DNA from: Irpex lacteus
Taxonomy: Eukaryota > Basidiomycota > Agaricomycetes > Polyporales > Irpicaceae
Reading direction: 5' to 3'
Assembly (NCBI GenBank): GCA_001986395.2
Contig: MQVO02000002.1
Coordinates: 2,852,001-2,916,000 of the forward strand
DNA length: 64,000 nucleotides
Shown here: piece after piece, positions 44,968 through 55,375 of the stretch
How positions within the stretch are numbered: position 1 is the first letter of the stretch
Layout: every line of letters begins with the position of its first letter
Program-made: the position numbers and the translations under genes
Notes under the pieces: generated by a model
The model's input: only the letters and a program-made list of their open reading frames with translations
Told to the model about the DNA's origin: nothing
Databases searched by the model: none

Positions 44968-47658
44968 TCAATAGTGGCCCCTACAAAAGGGCGGTCGCGG
45001 ATTCAGGTTGGCGCAAACTACGCAGGCCTCTGCTGGCTTCTGACTAGGTGAGTAGAACTGACTCCACCACACGTCTTCAAGTGGCTCGTACTGACTTTCG
45101 TCACTCTCAGCGGCATTGTCGCGTACTCTTCGCGTTCTATTGCGACTATTCGCGAATCTCTCCCGCATTCTTTCCTGCTCACTAGGACTATGGCTATTGT
45201 TGTGGTAAGTTCTCTGGGACCTTGCGAGCTCGTGCGCTGACTGTTCCATTCCCAGACCAAAGTCAAGAACTACACGCGAGGTTCTGCTCGCGTCGTCGTC
45301 CGCGAGATATCCATCATCAGTTGGCGTTATGTGATGTTCCCTAACGTAAGTTCCACCTTGTTCATGGCCTCGAGGATGCACTGACGGAGGTCTCGTTAGG
45401 GATCGGTCACGCGCGTGTTGTGCACCGGAAAATACGTGGCCGTCAGCACGTCGCGAGGCGTTTCTTAGTAAGTTGTCGTGCTGCTCATAGTTTACCGGCG
45501 GGCTCACTCCTCTTGCTAGTTCTCCTATTCGATGGCGGTTCTCTTCCCTGCGGCTGGGACGTCGTTCATTACCGTAAGTGGCTCTACTCATATTATGCTC
45601 GCGGCGCTGCTCACTGTCCTGCAGGGTATGTGTTTCATCTCTTAGGTTACGCAATAGGGCCGCCGCGCTGCGCTCAAGTCCGGGCACGGGCGTGGTTCCT
45701 ATCTCTACTCGCACGGTAGTGTTACTGACTGGCTGTTCTTCATGCAGAGTGAGAGTGGATGAAGTTGTATTATAGGCTGGTCGTACTGATGCGAAGAACG
45801 ATGTACTACTAGTAGTCGTAATCTCCGGCAGTGCTGGTCGCGGCGGGGTCGGCAATATAAATATTTCATGGACTGATCGGTGTGATCGACGTGGGCGTGC
45901 TCGTATTACTGGTGAGTTTGGCGGTCGGCTGAGCCTGTCGGCTTCCTCCTGCGGGTTTCTCTCCTGTGCTTGATGTCTCTGGAATGCCCGACGTGCTTGG
46001 ATTAAATGTTGTATTGCTTCTTGATATGCGTTGTGGTATACTCGCCGGGAGCTGTTGTTTACCGAAGCTGACTGGACTAGCTGCTGTAGGCGGTATGCGG
46101 CGTCAGTAAGTTGCTCAATCTGTTCACGAGTGCTGTAGTTAATTCTGCCATCGCTAACAGGTTCCTGCACAGTGTCAGCGACTAGGCCGACGTTTGAAAA
46201 ATTACTCGAGCTTCCCTCAGTATCACTGGGGTTGGCGCACGTGCTGTAGTGGTCACTTAGCGTCACTGAAGACTCAGTAGGTGCTCTATCTGTATGTTTA
46301 ACAGACTGCTCGGAGCCTGGGGATGGTGTTTCGGGAATTACTTCTCCTTCTTCCTCTTGTCCTTCATCTAATTCTTCTACAGTAGCCATTCTGCTAGCTG
46401 GTCTGTGTTGAATTCTAGGCACAGGTCCCTCAGTACGGTGACGCAGGTATTGTGATCTCGTCATTCTGTCAAGCGGGAATATTGCGCCGGTAGGCACTAC
46501 TGAATACCATTGCACATATTCCGAACGGGTCCCATGTGTAGGTTCAGTTCTTATTGCCAAAGTTTCCGAGGTTGCTGATCGCCGATTTGTCAAGATTGGA
46601 TTGGTAGATCTGGTGATAACAGTACTCAGTGCCTGATTTTCATCAGCGCCTGCGGTAATCACTCTATTCCTGGGCTCAGATTCTGATTCGGCGACTTCCT
46701 CGATCCTGGCAGTGCTTTCGATGTCTTCATGACTCCCTGTTATCTCATCACCTAATGTAGCCATATACGAGAATTGTGAATTGACATATTGCTGAATATC
46801 GCCTCGGTTTTCTGAACTGCTGTCTTCTATTATGGCGGGCAATTCATACTTGACATGGGTTAAGCGGGAGTTCTTAAACAAGAGGTAAGTGCCGTCTTCT
46901 CGCTCATCAATTGACACGTAATTCCCCTGTTGCCAGGAGCGTCCCAGCAGCAAGTCGAATGGGGGATTGGCGCCGATATATAGGTTAGCCATTGTGAAGA
47001 ATGATCCCATATCTAATTTGACGCCCTTGACTTCCCCATTTAGCTGAGCGGAGCCGCCATTGGCATCAGATAATCGCACAGGGTTGCTGATATCACGCGG
47101 CATGCGAATCCATTCTTTCCAGAAGTCAAACTTGACAATGTTTAATTCAGACCCAGTGTCTATGATTGCTTTGACTTCCTTCTTCTTTTCCTCATTACCA
47201 AAGTAAATGGCTACTTTAATCAGCCCTGCTCGAGATCGAGTTGGGAACGGGAGCGTGGGTGGGATCATGGTCTGTCCTGCATATGCCTTTCCTAGATTGG
47301 CCATAGCTCGGATGGGTGCTACATTTTCTTTAGGTGGCTGATCTGTGGGTTTGGTAGTATTAGTAACTGGTCTGGCCGCTTTTACCTTGATAGCTTCTTG
47401 GAGCTGATGTGACATTTCTTTAGAGACTCCCAGAACCTCTCCGACTGCTAGTGTAACTGGTGTCTGGAGCAGTTTGTTCAAGACTCTATGAGAGTCAACT
47501 TGGTTCTGGATCTCTGATTTTCGGGCCATGCGTTCTTTGGCCACTTCTTGTTCTTGGTCATTTCGGTTTACTCTGGGTGCCGGTTTTATCTTTGGTGGGA
47601 ATGGATTACGATTCCTGAGTGAAACGAAAGAGAATCGTTCCAATCCGGAGTGGTGCAT
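44968..47658 (-). CDS. Gypsy aspartic-protease ORF (896 aa), start supplied by element F
   Basis: The retropepsin motif IIDTGSELNIV lies near residue 167, with LLLGRSWQQGNYV about 90 residues later as its second conserved part. Before it is the linker found in this gypsy group (RKSEIQNQVDSHRVLNKLLQ; TPVTLAVGEVLG). The C-terminal 550 residues are polar and low-complexity and end in a cysteine cluster CVVCANLNPRPPFC. The first 17 residues, including the ATG at 47,658, are encoded by nested element F. Retroelement sequence begins at NPFPPKIKP, and without F it continues in frame from gag. The native protein was therefore a gag-protease fusion, and the present ORF is a chimera that may not be expressed. 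Confidence 0.85.
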   Translation of the reverse strand: MHHSGLERFSFVSLRNRNPFPPKIKPAPRVNRNDQEQEVAKERMARKSEIQNQVDSHRVLNKLLQTPVTLAVGEVLGVSKEMSHQLQEAIKVKAARPVTNTTKPTDQPPKENVAPIRAMANLGKAYAGQTMIPPTLPFPTRSRAGLIKVAIYFGNEEKKKEVKAIIDTGSELNIVKFDFWKEWIRMPRDISNPVRLSDANGGSAQLNGEVKGVKLDMGSFFTMANLYIGANPPFDLLLGRSWQQGNYVSIDEREDGTYLLFKNSRLTHVKYELPAIIEDSSSENRGDIQQYVNSQFSYMATLGDEITGSHEDIESTARIEEVAESESEPRNRVITAGADENQALSTVITRSTNPILTNRRSATSETLAIRTEPTHGTRSEYVQWYSVVPTGAIFPLDRMTRSQYLRHRTEGPVPRIQHRPASRMATVEELDEGQEEEGEVIPETPSPGSEQSVKHTDRAPTESSVTLSDHYSTCANPSDTEGSSSNFSNVGLVADTVQEPVSDGRINYSTREQIEQLTDAAYRLQQLVQSASVNNSSRRVYHNAYQEAIQHLIQARRAFQRHQAQERNPQEEADRLSRPPNSPVIRARPRRSHRSVHEIFILPTPPRPALPEITTTSSTSFFASVRPAYNTTSSTLTLHEEQPVSNTTVRVEIGTTPVPGLERSAAALLRNLRDETHTLQDSEQRREHNMSRATYGNERRPSRREENRHRIGELARGVSPPVNYEQHDNLLRNASRRADGHVFSGAQHARDRSLTRPPSVHPRGHEQGGTYVREHHITPTDDGYLADDDASRTSRVVLDFGLGMEQSAHELARSQRTYHNNSHSPSEQERMRERFANSRNRTRRVRDNAAESDESQYEPLEDVWWSQFYSPSQKPAEACVVCANLNPRPPFCRGHY

Positions 47659-49451
47659 TTACGGCGCTTGTAAGTAACGCATTTCGTTGGCAAACCGTGG
47701 GAATTCTATTTGTTACTGCTCTTGCTACAGCGTAAGAAAGACTTGTATGTGGGCGCTTTGTAGGTGAGATATATATTTGGACTCTCATGTATGACTACTT
47801 CAGATAAAGATATATAATGTATATACGGATAGATAGCTGAAAACAAGAGCTTTCGTTTGACATAACTATCATAAGATTTGGACTAAAATTGAAGTATATA
47901 TGGGCTGGATAGTATGAGATGACGACCTGAGTTTTCAAACTCAGACAAACTCCGGCTTCAGACATGTGGAGGTGGACAAAAGTGAACGCGCGAGACTTGA
48001 GTTCGAAAGGTTGCGAGTTCGACTCCTCTTTGAGTCATTTTCTTAACTTGCTCAATTTGATTTGTATGATGCTCAAGAATAATATGAAGTTGCAGAAATA
48101 ATACATTGGCTCATCAATTGTGTTGTAGTTATCTTTTGTTGCTGTAGAAAGCTACTGATAATATAATTTTGTTTGTTCTAGTAGAGATATACGTTTGACG
48201 CTCTATTTGCTTTGAACATGTGCGGTGATGATGACATCAAAAGATGCCCACAAATGGTAGCTTTCGTTTGATATAAAAACTGTGCAGATTGGATAAAAAC
48301 TCATGGAGATATGAGGGAAATAACATGAAATGACACCAAGAGCTTATAGATATGACCTAAGACTGCTTACCTGGATTTCCACTCAGGCGCTGACCGGTCA
48401 GCGCCTGAGTGGAATTACACATAAGCACGCTTACATAGCTCAGAAACAAGTACAGATGGACTTCAGATGAACTGCACTTTGTTTCTTGCATATCTTAAGT
48501 GCAATTCATGTCATTGTCGTAAGTGTCATGTCAAACTGGTACTGCCATCAATTTTGATGTGATTGATGCCATCAAATGGACTTCCTAAAATGGCAAAAGA
48601 GGCAAAAATACCGTCAATTCAATTCAAATCTCAAGTAGTCGGAGAATAAAAATAGATTTTGGTGAACTAGTCGTTGTGTCACTTTCTGACTATGTGTACG
48701 AGGTATTATAATGATAAGCAACATTAGTTACTATAGTAAGAAGGGTAACAATATTACTTATGTGTATAATAACAGTAACAAAAGTTTGTTAACTTGAACT
48801 TTCAAATATAAAAATTACCTTTGTTCAAATAATCTATAAGACAAGTTTTGAAGTGTTATTGATGTACATAACTATAACAAAAAAAGGAAGGATAAAATGC
48901 ATATGACTGCTTTTACATAATATTGGACGTGTGTTTAAGATTGTTATTGAGTCTTGACGTTTAAATTCAATCACATTCAAATATTGGCTTGCAGTATATT
49001 GATGTATGAAAATTGCCTAAAAAGGCAATATAGATCAACAGATCATTTTGGGCGCTTATTTTTTGCTTTTTGTACGTTTTGAGCTAGATCACATGACATC
49101 AAGACTTTTTGATGGAAGATACAAGTATATGTTTTCCAGCTCAGATTTCTTCTAGGATTCTGAATCCAAGCTCCAAAACTAGGTAAGGCTCACTGTTCAT
49201 CAAATACAGGCCAAACATCACCTATCCTTTCTGAAATAGATTACTTTAGCTAAAATGCATTATACAATACATAGCAATACTGTATATGATGATTTTTGAG
49301 ACTCCATGTAATAATAAATTATACGGCTATATAGAGTAGCTTTTGTATATCATGTGTTCATTCTGATATAGTAGGTATTTTTTTGTTGTTTAAAGTTACT
49401 GAAAACCTCAGGAATCGTAAACTGCCACTTGATGGCCTCACTCCCACAAGT
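47608..49451 (+). mobile_element. Element F: AT-rich Helentron-like element inserted between gag and protease
   Basis: It is 1,844 bp. The 5' end is ACGATTCCTGAGTGAAACG; an inverted copy CTCAGGAATCGT lies at 49,407-49,418; a stem-loop (ACTTG...CAAGT) ends at 49,451. Removing it joins gag and protease in frame (PKPN then PFPPK), so the ends are known to within one or two bases and no target duplication beyond TT is needed. It holds a tRNA-like B-box at 48,015-48,026 and a 38-bp perfect palindrome at 48,377-48,414. It has no coding capacity. Confidence 0.82.
48377..48414. repeat. 38-bp perfect palindrome in element F
   Basis: TTCCACTCAGGCGCTGACC (48,377-48,395) is followed at once by its exact reverse complement. 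The core GGCGCTGACC is shared with the palindromes at 55,224 and 59,812, but the outer arms differ. The flanking sequences match those around the different palindrome at 6,679-6,718. Confidence 0.93.
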
Positions 49452-51822
49452 TGGGTTTTGGCAAGCTAACATCTTCCATTAGTTGGTCACTATCATTGGG
49501 ATCAAAGCTGGAACGATACTTGGTTCTGTCAAAAGCTCGTGGCCCATTTGCTGGAGCCAACACTGGTTTAGCAGGTGTGTTATTTGCCTGCTGAGGCTGA
49601 TTTACCTGAAAGGGTGGCCGTGGACCACTAGGAGTGCTATTATTTGGCTGATATCCTGGTGCTGAACGACCGGGTCCGGCTCTTACTAACTGGGGTTCGT
49701 TCGGATTTCCGGTGCGCACTGCGCGCCGTTGTTCTGTTTCTTTCTTTGAGGGTAATACCACTCCTTCAAACTGCTCTTTCCGGTTAGTTCTGATATTTCT
49801 TTCTGGCCTGGTTGCAGCGAAGGTTTCGGCGTAATCCTCATAATCTGATTCATATTCGTCTTCTTCAACTTCTCCCAAATATCCTTGATGGAAATCTTGG
49901 TATTCTGTGTCCTCGTAGTATTCTTCGTTGTAGTAGCCTTGTGAGTCATCTTCTGATTCATCTGTGTATTCTTCAATTACTGCAAAATTGCCTGGCACGG
50001 GTACTGGACTTTGGCGCTTGATTGCTTCTACCCAAGGTTCCCCAGGTAGTCGGCGCACTGCATTCTCTGTATGATTCCAGTGTAAGCGTCCTCCAACTTG
50101 TCGATGGACAATGCCAGCACTAATTAGCTTGGCTATCTCAGGACAGTTTCCCATTTGGTGGCCTGTTCCTTCGCATCCATAGCACATTGCGTCTTTCTGG
50201 TCCAAGAAGCGAGGATGCTCTCTTTCTTCCGCTGGTACTCGATTACGAGGTTGCGAGCGGAATGACTGCATGGACTGTTGCGGAGGCTGTGAACTATTGG
50301 TAGGCATGCCCATAACTTGAGCTTGCAAAGCTCGCTGCTGATGTATGCTATCTAGGACAATTTGAACATACGGACTCTGCTGTACGGCTGCTAAATATAG
50401 TGAAGGGTAAGCTGGGTCCGTCAAGGACATTTTGGCCAGCTTGTCAATTAGTATGTTCACATCTGTATCACCTTTGGTTTTTCCAAGTGCTGGGCTGTCC
50501 GCTGACTTGCCAGCGGCTGGTAACGGGGTGAATCCAATTTCAGGATCCTTGCGAGAGCTGGTTGATTTGGTGGGTTTTGCTGACTTTTCCTTGTGGGAAT
50601 GGTGTTTGCTATGATGAGACGACTTTCCTGAACGCTTACTTGAGTTATCAGATTTCTTGCGACGGGTAGCTTTTTCTTCATCACTTGAGTCTGATAGTGA
50701 TGATGAGCTGGAGGAGCTTGAAGAACTGGAATCGGAGGACTCGGAATCACTGTCCGACATTCTGGCATTGCGGTGAGATGACCGCTCATCATCGGAGGGT
50801 AATATCTCCTGCTCAATCTTGGTTCTTTGTAGCAGCTGTTCTGCTGCTTTTCGAACATCATTAGCTCTGAATGGAATTTGGAAATTATGGTGAGGCTGGT
50901 TTAATAGTATCCGTTGTTCGATTTCCTTTCGTAGGGTAACCGGAATTCCTTTCCAGAAGTACAGGTCCACTTCTCGGGCTGACATCTTCTGATGCCTTAG
51001 AAGGCTGCCAGCGATGCGGATGAAACCTCGGTTATACTTGTGCCATTTCTCGATTTTCTCAAAAGCGGGTTCTGTCCTAGTGCGCTTGACATACTTTAAT
51101 AGGTCATGTTGCCGGAACTTGGGGTCTGCTCTTTCGCTGTCATAAGCCTTCATGAATTCATCCTTGAAGAGATCCCAATCATTTCCCAAGAAGCTGGGTA
51201 GACCTTCAAGTACTAATCGGACCCGTTCAACGCAGTATTGCCCAATGTTGGCAATGCGATCACGGTCATCATGGATAAGCTTGATATCGCACAGACGCTC
51301 ATAGTGTCGGATGAAATCTTTGATCTTGGTATATTTTCCCTTAAAGGTATGTGGAGCTTCTTTGCTGCCTGCAATGGGCAAGCTAGCAACTCCGGTATCT
51401 TTATGTCTTTGAATTGTAGGATAAACTCCGGGGTACGTTCTCAAGTACGCATCTGTTAAGAAAGGCTGTGGAAGGTTAATTCCAGGTGGCGCCATTGGCG
51501 GTACTGGTGGTGGCATGGACCTCTGAGGCATCTGAGGAATGTGAGGCATTGATGGTCCTGGCATTGGTGGGTTCGGTGACATTCCAAACGGTCTACTTGG
51601 CTGAAAAGTTGGCGGCGGTGGTGCAGGTCTCTTTTCTTCTGCACGGCTCGGCCCTGGCAAGCCTGAGTAGGATTGAGAGTCATTACTAAATTGTGACTGA
51701 GTATCAGGAATGCTTGATTCGGAGGAGACGTCATCTCCGCTGCTTCGGATATTCTGGAACGAGGAGGCCTGCTCCACGTATGGTGGGTTGAAAGAACTGC
51801 TGGTGTTGGGTTGATGAGCCAT
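49438..51822 (-). CDS. gag: Gypsy gag protein (794 aa, C-terminus cut by element F)
   Basis: It has a proline-rich N-terminus, a retrotransposon-gag capsid region (about 155-330; APHTFKGKYTKIKDFIRHYE and KGIPVTLRKEIEQRIL), a serine and acidic tract (SSSSSSSSSSLSDSSDEE), and a zinc knuckle CYGCEGTGHQMGNC near residue 548 (CX2CX4HX4C) for RNA packaging. An acidic and then P/N-rich tail follows. The last three to four residues (LWE and stop) come from nested element F. The natural reading continues directly into the protease ORF. The capsid and knuckle are intact, so the truncated gag could still assemble. Confidence 0.92.
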   Translation of the reverse strand: MAHQPNTSSSFNPPYVEQASSFQNIRSSGDDVSSESSIPDTQSQFSNDSQSYSGLPGPSRAEEKRPAPPPPTFQPSRPFGMSPNPPMPGPSMPHIPQMPQRSMPPPVPPMAPPGINLPQPFLTDAYLRTYPGVYPTIQRHKDTGVASLPIAGSKEAPHTFKGKYTKIKDFIRHYERLCDIKLIHDDRDRIANIGQYCVERVRLVLEGLPSFLGNDWDLFKDEFMKAYDSERADPKFRQHDLLKYVKRTRTEPAFEKIEKWHKYNRGFIRIAGSLLRHQKMSAREVDLYFWKGIPVTLRKEIEQRILLNQPHHNFQIPFRANDVRKAAEQLLQRTKIEQEILPSDDERSSHRNARMSDSDSESSDSSSSSSSSSSSLSDSSDEEKATRRKKSDNSSKRSGKSSHHSKHHSHKEKSAKPTKSTSSRKDPEIGFTPLPAAGKSADSPALGKTKGDTDVNILIDKLAKMSLTDPAYPSLYLAAVQQSPYVQIVLDSIHQQRALQAQVMGMPTNSSQPPQQSMQSFRSQPRNRVPAEEREHPRFLDQKDAMCYGCEGTGHQMGNCPEIAKLISAGIVHRQVGGRLHWNHTENAVRRLPGEPWVEAIKRQSPVPVPGNFAVIEEYTDESEDDSQGYYNEEYYEDTEYQDFHQGYLGEVEEDEYESDYEDYAETFAATRPERNIRTNRKEQFEGVVLPSKKETEQRRAVRTGNPNEPQLVRAGPGRSAPGYQPNNSTPSGPRPPFQVNQPQQANNTPAKPVLAPANGPRAFDRTKYRSSFDPNDSDQLMEDVSLPKPNLWE

Positions 51823-51860
51823 GTTTGGCAGATAGTGCTGTTAGATATTTCCCCCCCTCG

Positions 51861-51872
51861 CGGTGGGCTCCA
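51861..51872 (-). promoter_or_regulatory. Gypsy primer-binding site
   Basis: On the coding strand TGGAGCCCACCG follows the 5' LTR after four bases. TGG is the complement of the CCA end of a tRNA, so the primer would be a tRNA ending CGGTGGGCTCCA. I cannot name the tRNA. Confidence 0.65.
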
Positions 51873-51876
51873 ACTT

Positions 51877-53069
51877 TGTCGTGACTAACTGCGAAGAACC
51901 TAGAAATGAGAGAGCTGAAATAATCAACCCTCACAACTGATGGGAAGAGTGGAAGATAGGCACTGGCAGTCTGTCCTGAGGGTCGCTGGACTTGTCGTTG
52001 GTCGAGCTAGCTCAGTTGTTCAGGTGAGGGGAATGGAATGACTACAGCGATATCCGAGAATGGTTATGGCGAGGAGTTTAGCTGAAAGTAAAGCTAGAAG
52101 GTTGTGAGTGAGCTAAAGTGAATGCCGGAGACTGCTAGATACAATGCTGCTGACTACAGAGATGGCAGTGACAGAGAGAAACGCAGCAGCGGACAGGAGA
52201 TGAAGAAATCACACAAGGAGTCAGAACACAGTTGGGAACACAGAAGACACACAATAGAGAGAGACAGAGACAGAGACAGAGAAATGGATCACACAACTTA
52301 CAGACAGTGAGGAAGGTGGCTCAGACAGCCCACAAACCTCGAATGTTAATGGCGAACGAGTCTATGATATCACAGTCTGCACCAGAGTGCAGAGCAGAAA
52401 CTTGACAGAACGGGGCTTGGTAACAACCAGGGCTGATGAGTTCCACAATACCTATGTTGTGGAGGCTCACTCTAGCTGGCTGCTCAGGAGGTTGCTCAAC
52501 ACCTGTCTGTTGTGGACAGGGGAGCCTTAGGCTGGCTGACTTACTGAGGGCTGGATACTTCCAAAATCTGGGGTGTTCCCTCCCTCCGTTGGCTTGTTCT
52601 GCCGCCTTTTATACCTTTCCTGAACTGATGGGTTGTTACTTTGCCTACATGATACTACTCTACTTCATGAACGGTTGGGGCAAACAGAATATGGACATCT
52701 AAACGTAGGTATAGTGGTACGTGAACGTGCGGACGATGGGATTCTCAACAGTTTAGGGCCAGATGCTTCCTTTCTCCTTGCATGAGGCTGTGTTTCCCCA
52801 ACATGTTGAAGACCACATGCCCTTCCCCAATACTTTAGACTCAATCCGTCGGGGAGAGTGTGTGTTCTTGACAAGAGAGCGGAACTTGCTTACTCGGCTT
52901 ATTGCTTGGATGTGCCCGAGAACCTGTTCCTATGTTAAATGAGTCATTTGGCCTTGTTTTTATGATAAAAGGCTTTTATTCTGAGCTTCCCTGGGGGGGC
53001 TTAGAATGCTGCTAGTCTTTGTCAAGTGAGCTGCCCAATTCTGGTGTCAAACACTTTTGACGCGCGACA
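51877..53069 (-). repeat. Gypsy 5' LTR
   Basis: It is 1,193 bp, the same length as the 3' LTR and differing at two bases that I noticed. It is followed on the plus strand by the ACGC target duplication. Promoter elements were not identified with confidence. Confidence 0.9.
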
Positions 53070-53577
53070 ACGCATGTCAATAAATTATTTTGCCAATTTT
53101 ACATTATTTTTACAACACTACATGATCAAAGGAGAGCAACTTATAAAATGTGGCCCAAGGGGGAATTGAACCCACAACCTTCTAAAGCAGTTGGTGCGAG
53201 TTGCTTGCGCACTTGGGCGCTTTCATCAGAGTTTGGCTGAGTTTGAATCTCAAGTCCTCATCCAATACCATTCAGCTCATATCTTTCCTCACAGATCAGA
53301 TTACCTCATGGTAGTTTGACCATCTGGTAGGCCTAACCAGTAGCTATAATCCTGTGCAAAAAATCATGTCAAATGATCAAGTTTTAGGCCCTCTATTCAT
53401 CAAATACTGATTCCCACAAAAAAACGCCCAACTACAAATATTTCTAATGGAACTTGTTACTCAGTAACAGAAGGCACATTCCCACGAATTCACAGCAGGT
53501 CGCGTTACCGACAAAATTTGGGCCTGGCAGATCCGGACCAAACAGAGACGATTATCTTCATTACACTCAGAAATCGT
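53070..53577 (-). mobile_element. Element E, 5' part
   Basis: The minus-strand 5' end is at 53,577 (ACGATTTCTGAGTGTAATG, then ATAATCG), matching the 5' ends of elements F and D. It continues at 33,745-32,701 across the gypsy insertion. A tRNA-like segment lies at 53,150-53,222, with the minus-strand B-box GGGTTCAATTCC at 53,162-53,173. Confidence 0.66.
53150..53222 (-). other. tRNA-like segment with near-consensus B-box
   Basis: The minus strand reads GTTGTGGGTTCAATTCCC, then CTTGGGCCA, like the T-arm and acceptor end of a tRNA. A matching 5' acceptor and D-arm were not found. It is the best of the tRNA-like segments in the window. Confidence 0.45.
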
Positions 53578-53759
53578 AATTTTCTAGCTTTTATTTTGAA
53601 CCAAAATAGGCATTATTTAATCTGAAAAGAATTTTCCTTCAGTAACATTTGAATTTGACACCCTGAGAATGACACAACACAAATGATGCTGATTCATAAA
53701 CAGGTGATGTTTTTAGGTGCCTGTCCATGCTTGAGCCTTATCATGCTTGCATCAGCTAA
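53578..53759 (+). mobile_element. Element D, third segment
   Basis: It matches about 63,028-63,195 of the complete relative (TTTTGAACCAAAATAGGCAT against TTTTGAACCAAAACAAGCAT) and lies between the end of element E and the start of the 2.6-kb element. Confidence 0.7.
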
Positions 53760-55223
53760 ACTTGTGGTTAGCAAGGCCGGCAAGCGGCAGATCACGATTC
53801 CTGAGGCTACTGAGATGTATTACAATATATATAATAAGTTATGATGATCACATGAGTTGTTATTTATCAAATAGACAGTTAGTAAAATTATTTTGAAATA
53901 ATACACACTTGATCTAAATAAAACATAATACGTTAACACTAGAAATTAGTCACATCACGAAATCATTTTTGTTGCTGTAGAAGATATTTGATTTGACAAA
54001 GTAATATCATGAACAGAATAAAGCTCAACTCATTCTTATGTCATGATGTGATACAAAGCAAAGTTCACAAATTATTCAATCTGTACAACAGAACTAATAT
54101 TTTCTCTATACCAGAGAAGATATTGAAATTTTCAGATCATATTCAGAACCCTAGTTAAAATACAATCCCGGCAAGGCATGTATTATTTCTGACATTAAAA
54201 TACATTGATGTCATGTTATGTTATTCAAAAGAAGCAAAATGTAAAAAATAAGTGCTCAAAAAGATTAAAAAATAAGAGAGTTGCCTTTTTAGGCAATTTA
54301 ATAATGTCTATTAGTTATAATAATCATCAAAGCAATAGAAAACTATAAATATGGAGGTCTTTCTCATTTGCAGCAAGTCAAAGTTTGCTACTCTAGTTAC
54401 GCAGTTAAGTAACTTTAATCAACACGTTGACACAATTATTATAGTATTTTATTCATCAAAGTTTTTGAATTTTGAAATTTGAGTAAGCAAACTTTTCTTA
54501 CTTTTGTTATTGCAGTAAGTAACTTTTCTTACCCCTGTAACGTCTCTCAAAACACTCCAGATATTAATGAAAGTGTTCAAACTTCTTACTTTTTGGAAAG
54601 ATTTTCTTCATATCTTTTGAAATACTCAGCCTATCAAAATTCTGAGTTCAAATTCGGAATCCTGGGAAAAATCCGGTCCAGATGACATGTATATCCATTT
54701 GGCATCAAAATATATTGATGTCATGTGATCCGCATCAAAAACGAGTCAATCGTCAAAATAAGCGCCCATAAACATAGCCAACATGCTGTGTTACTCCTTT
54801 AGGCAATTTAGTAACACCTATCAAACCTACTCTTGATGTTTTATGAACTGATGCAATTTTTCAATTTTTCAACTATCAGTAAGTATCATATTTGTTACTG
54901 TTGTTACTGAAGTAAGTAAACTTACTTACCTCCTGGTCACCTCTATTCATCGCATATATACTCATATTTACATAGTAAACACATCTACTTACCCATCAAG
55001 CACCTACTAGTTATATTATCAAATTTCTCTACTTACCCGTATAGACCCTATACAAAGTATAGTAAGTAGGTCTTACCCATCCTGACATACTCTAAGGAGC
55101 CTCCCAGCACTCATGGTTACGCTATAAAGCCCCCCAACACTCATTTTCAAATATATTTTCATGTATTTAAATATTTTTATATCATAGGTTATGAATGTGC
55201 TGACACATTGCTAATGATGCCAT

Positions 55224-55263
55224 TTTGGAAACTGGCGCTGACCGGTCAGCGCCAGTTTCCAAA
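55224..55263. repeat. 40-bp perfect palindrome, copy 1
   Basis: TTTGGAAACTGGCGCTGACC is directly followed by its exact reverse complement (centre between 55,243 and 55,244), next to the tRNA-like segment. Confidence 0.95.
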
Positions 55264-55279
55264 TTCTCGTGATATCCTC

Positions 55280-55375
55280 TTAGTAGTTGGGCCGGGCTCT
55301 ATTTGTGCATGTTTACTATGCTTCAAGTATGGAAATCCAAAGGTCACCGGTTCCAATCCTGTAGGTGCCACTTTT
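55280..55375 (+). other. tRNA-like segment, copy 1
   Basis: An A-box-like CTCTTAGTAGTTGGG is followed by the B-box GGTTCCAATCC (55,349-55,359) and GTAGGTGCCA. The spacing between the boxes is about 65 bp, longer than in most tRNAs, as if an intron-containing tRNA had decayed. Confidence 0.42.

Larger units (their letters stand above)
33746..53069 (-). mobile_element. 19.3-kb Ty3/gypsy LTR retrotransposon with cargo genes
   Basis: It is bounded by 1,193-bp direct LTRs (33,746-34,938 and 51,877-53,069) starting TGTCG and ending CGACA, with a 4-bp ACGC duplication (33,742-33,745 and 53,070-53,073). Coding strand minus, in order: primer site, gag (51,822-49,438), nested element F, protease ORF (47,658-44,968), an intron-containing gene (44,259-41,380), RT-RNase H-integrase (40,617-37,216), a divergent pair of intron-containing genes (36,122-37,088 plus; 35,940-35,165 minus), then the 3' LTR. 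I found only two LTR differences by eye (about 34,129 and 34,340), so it is young. Confidence 0.9.

Noticed and set aside
53150..53222. Functional tRNA gene
   Set aside because: The B-box and 3' acceptor-like end are good, but no matching 5' acceptor strand or D-arm could be paired, and the unit lies inside a transposable element.
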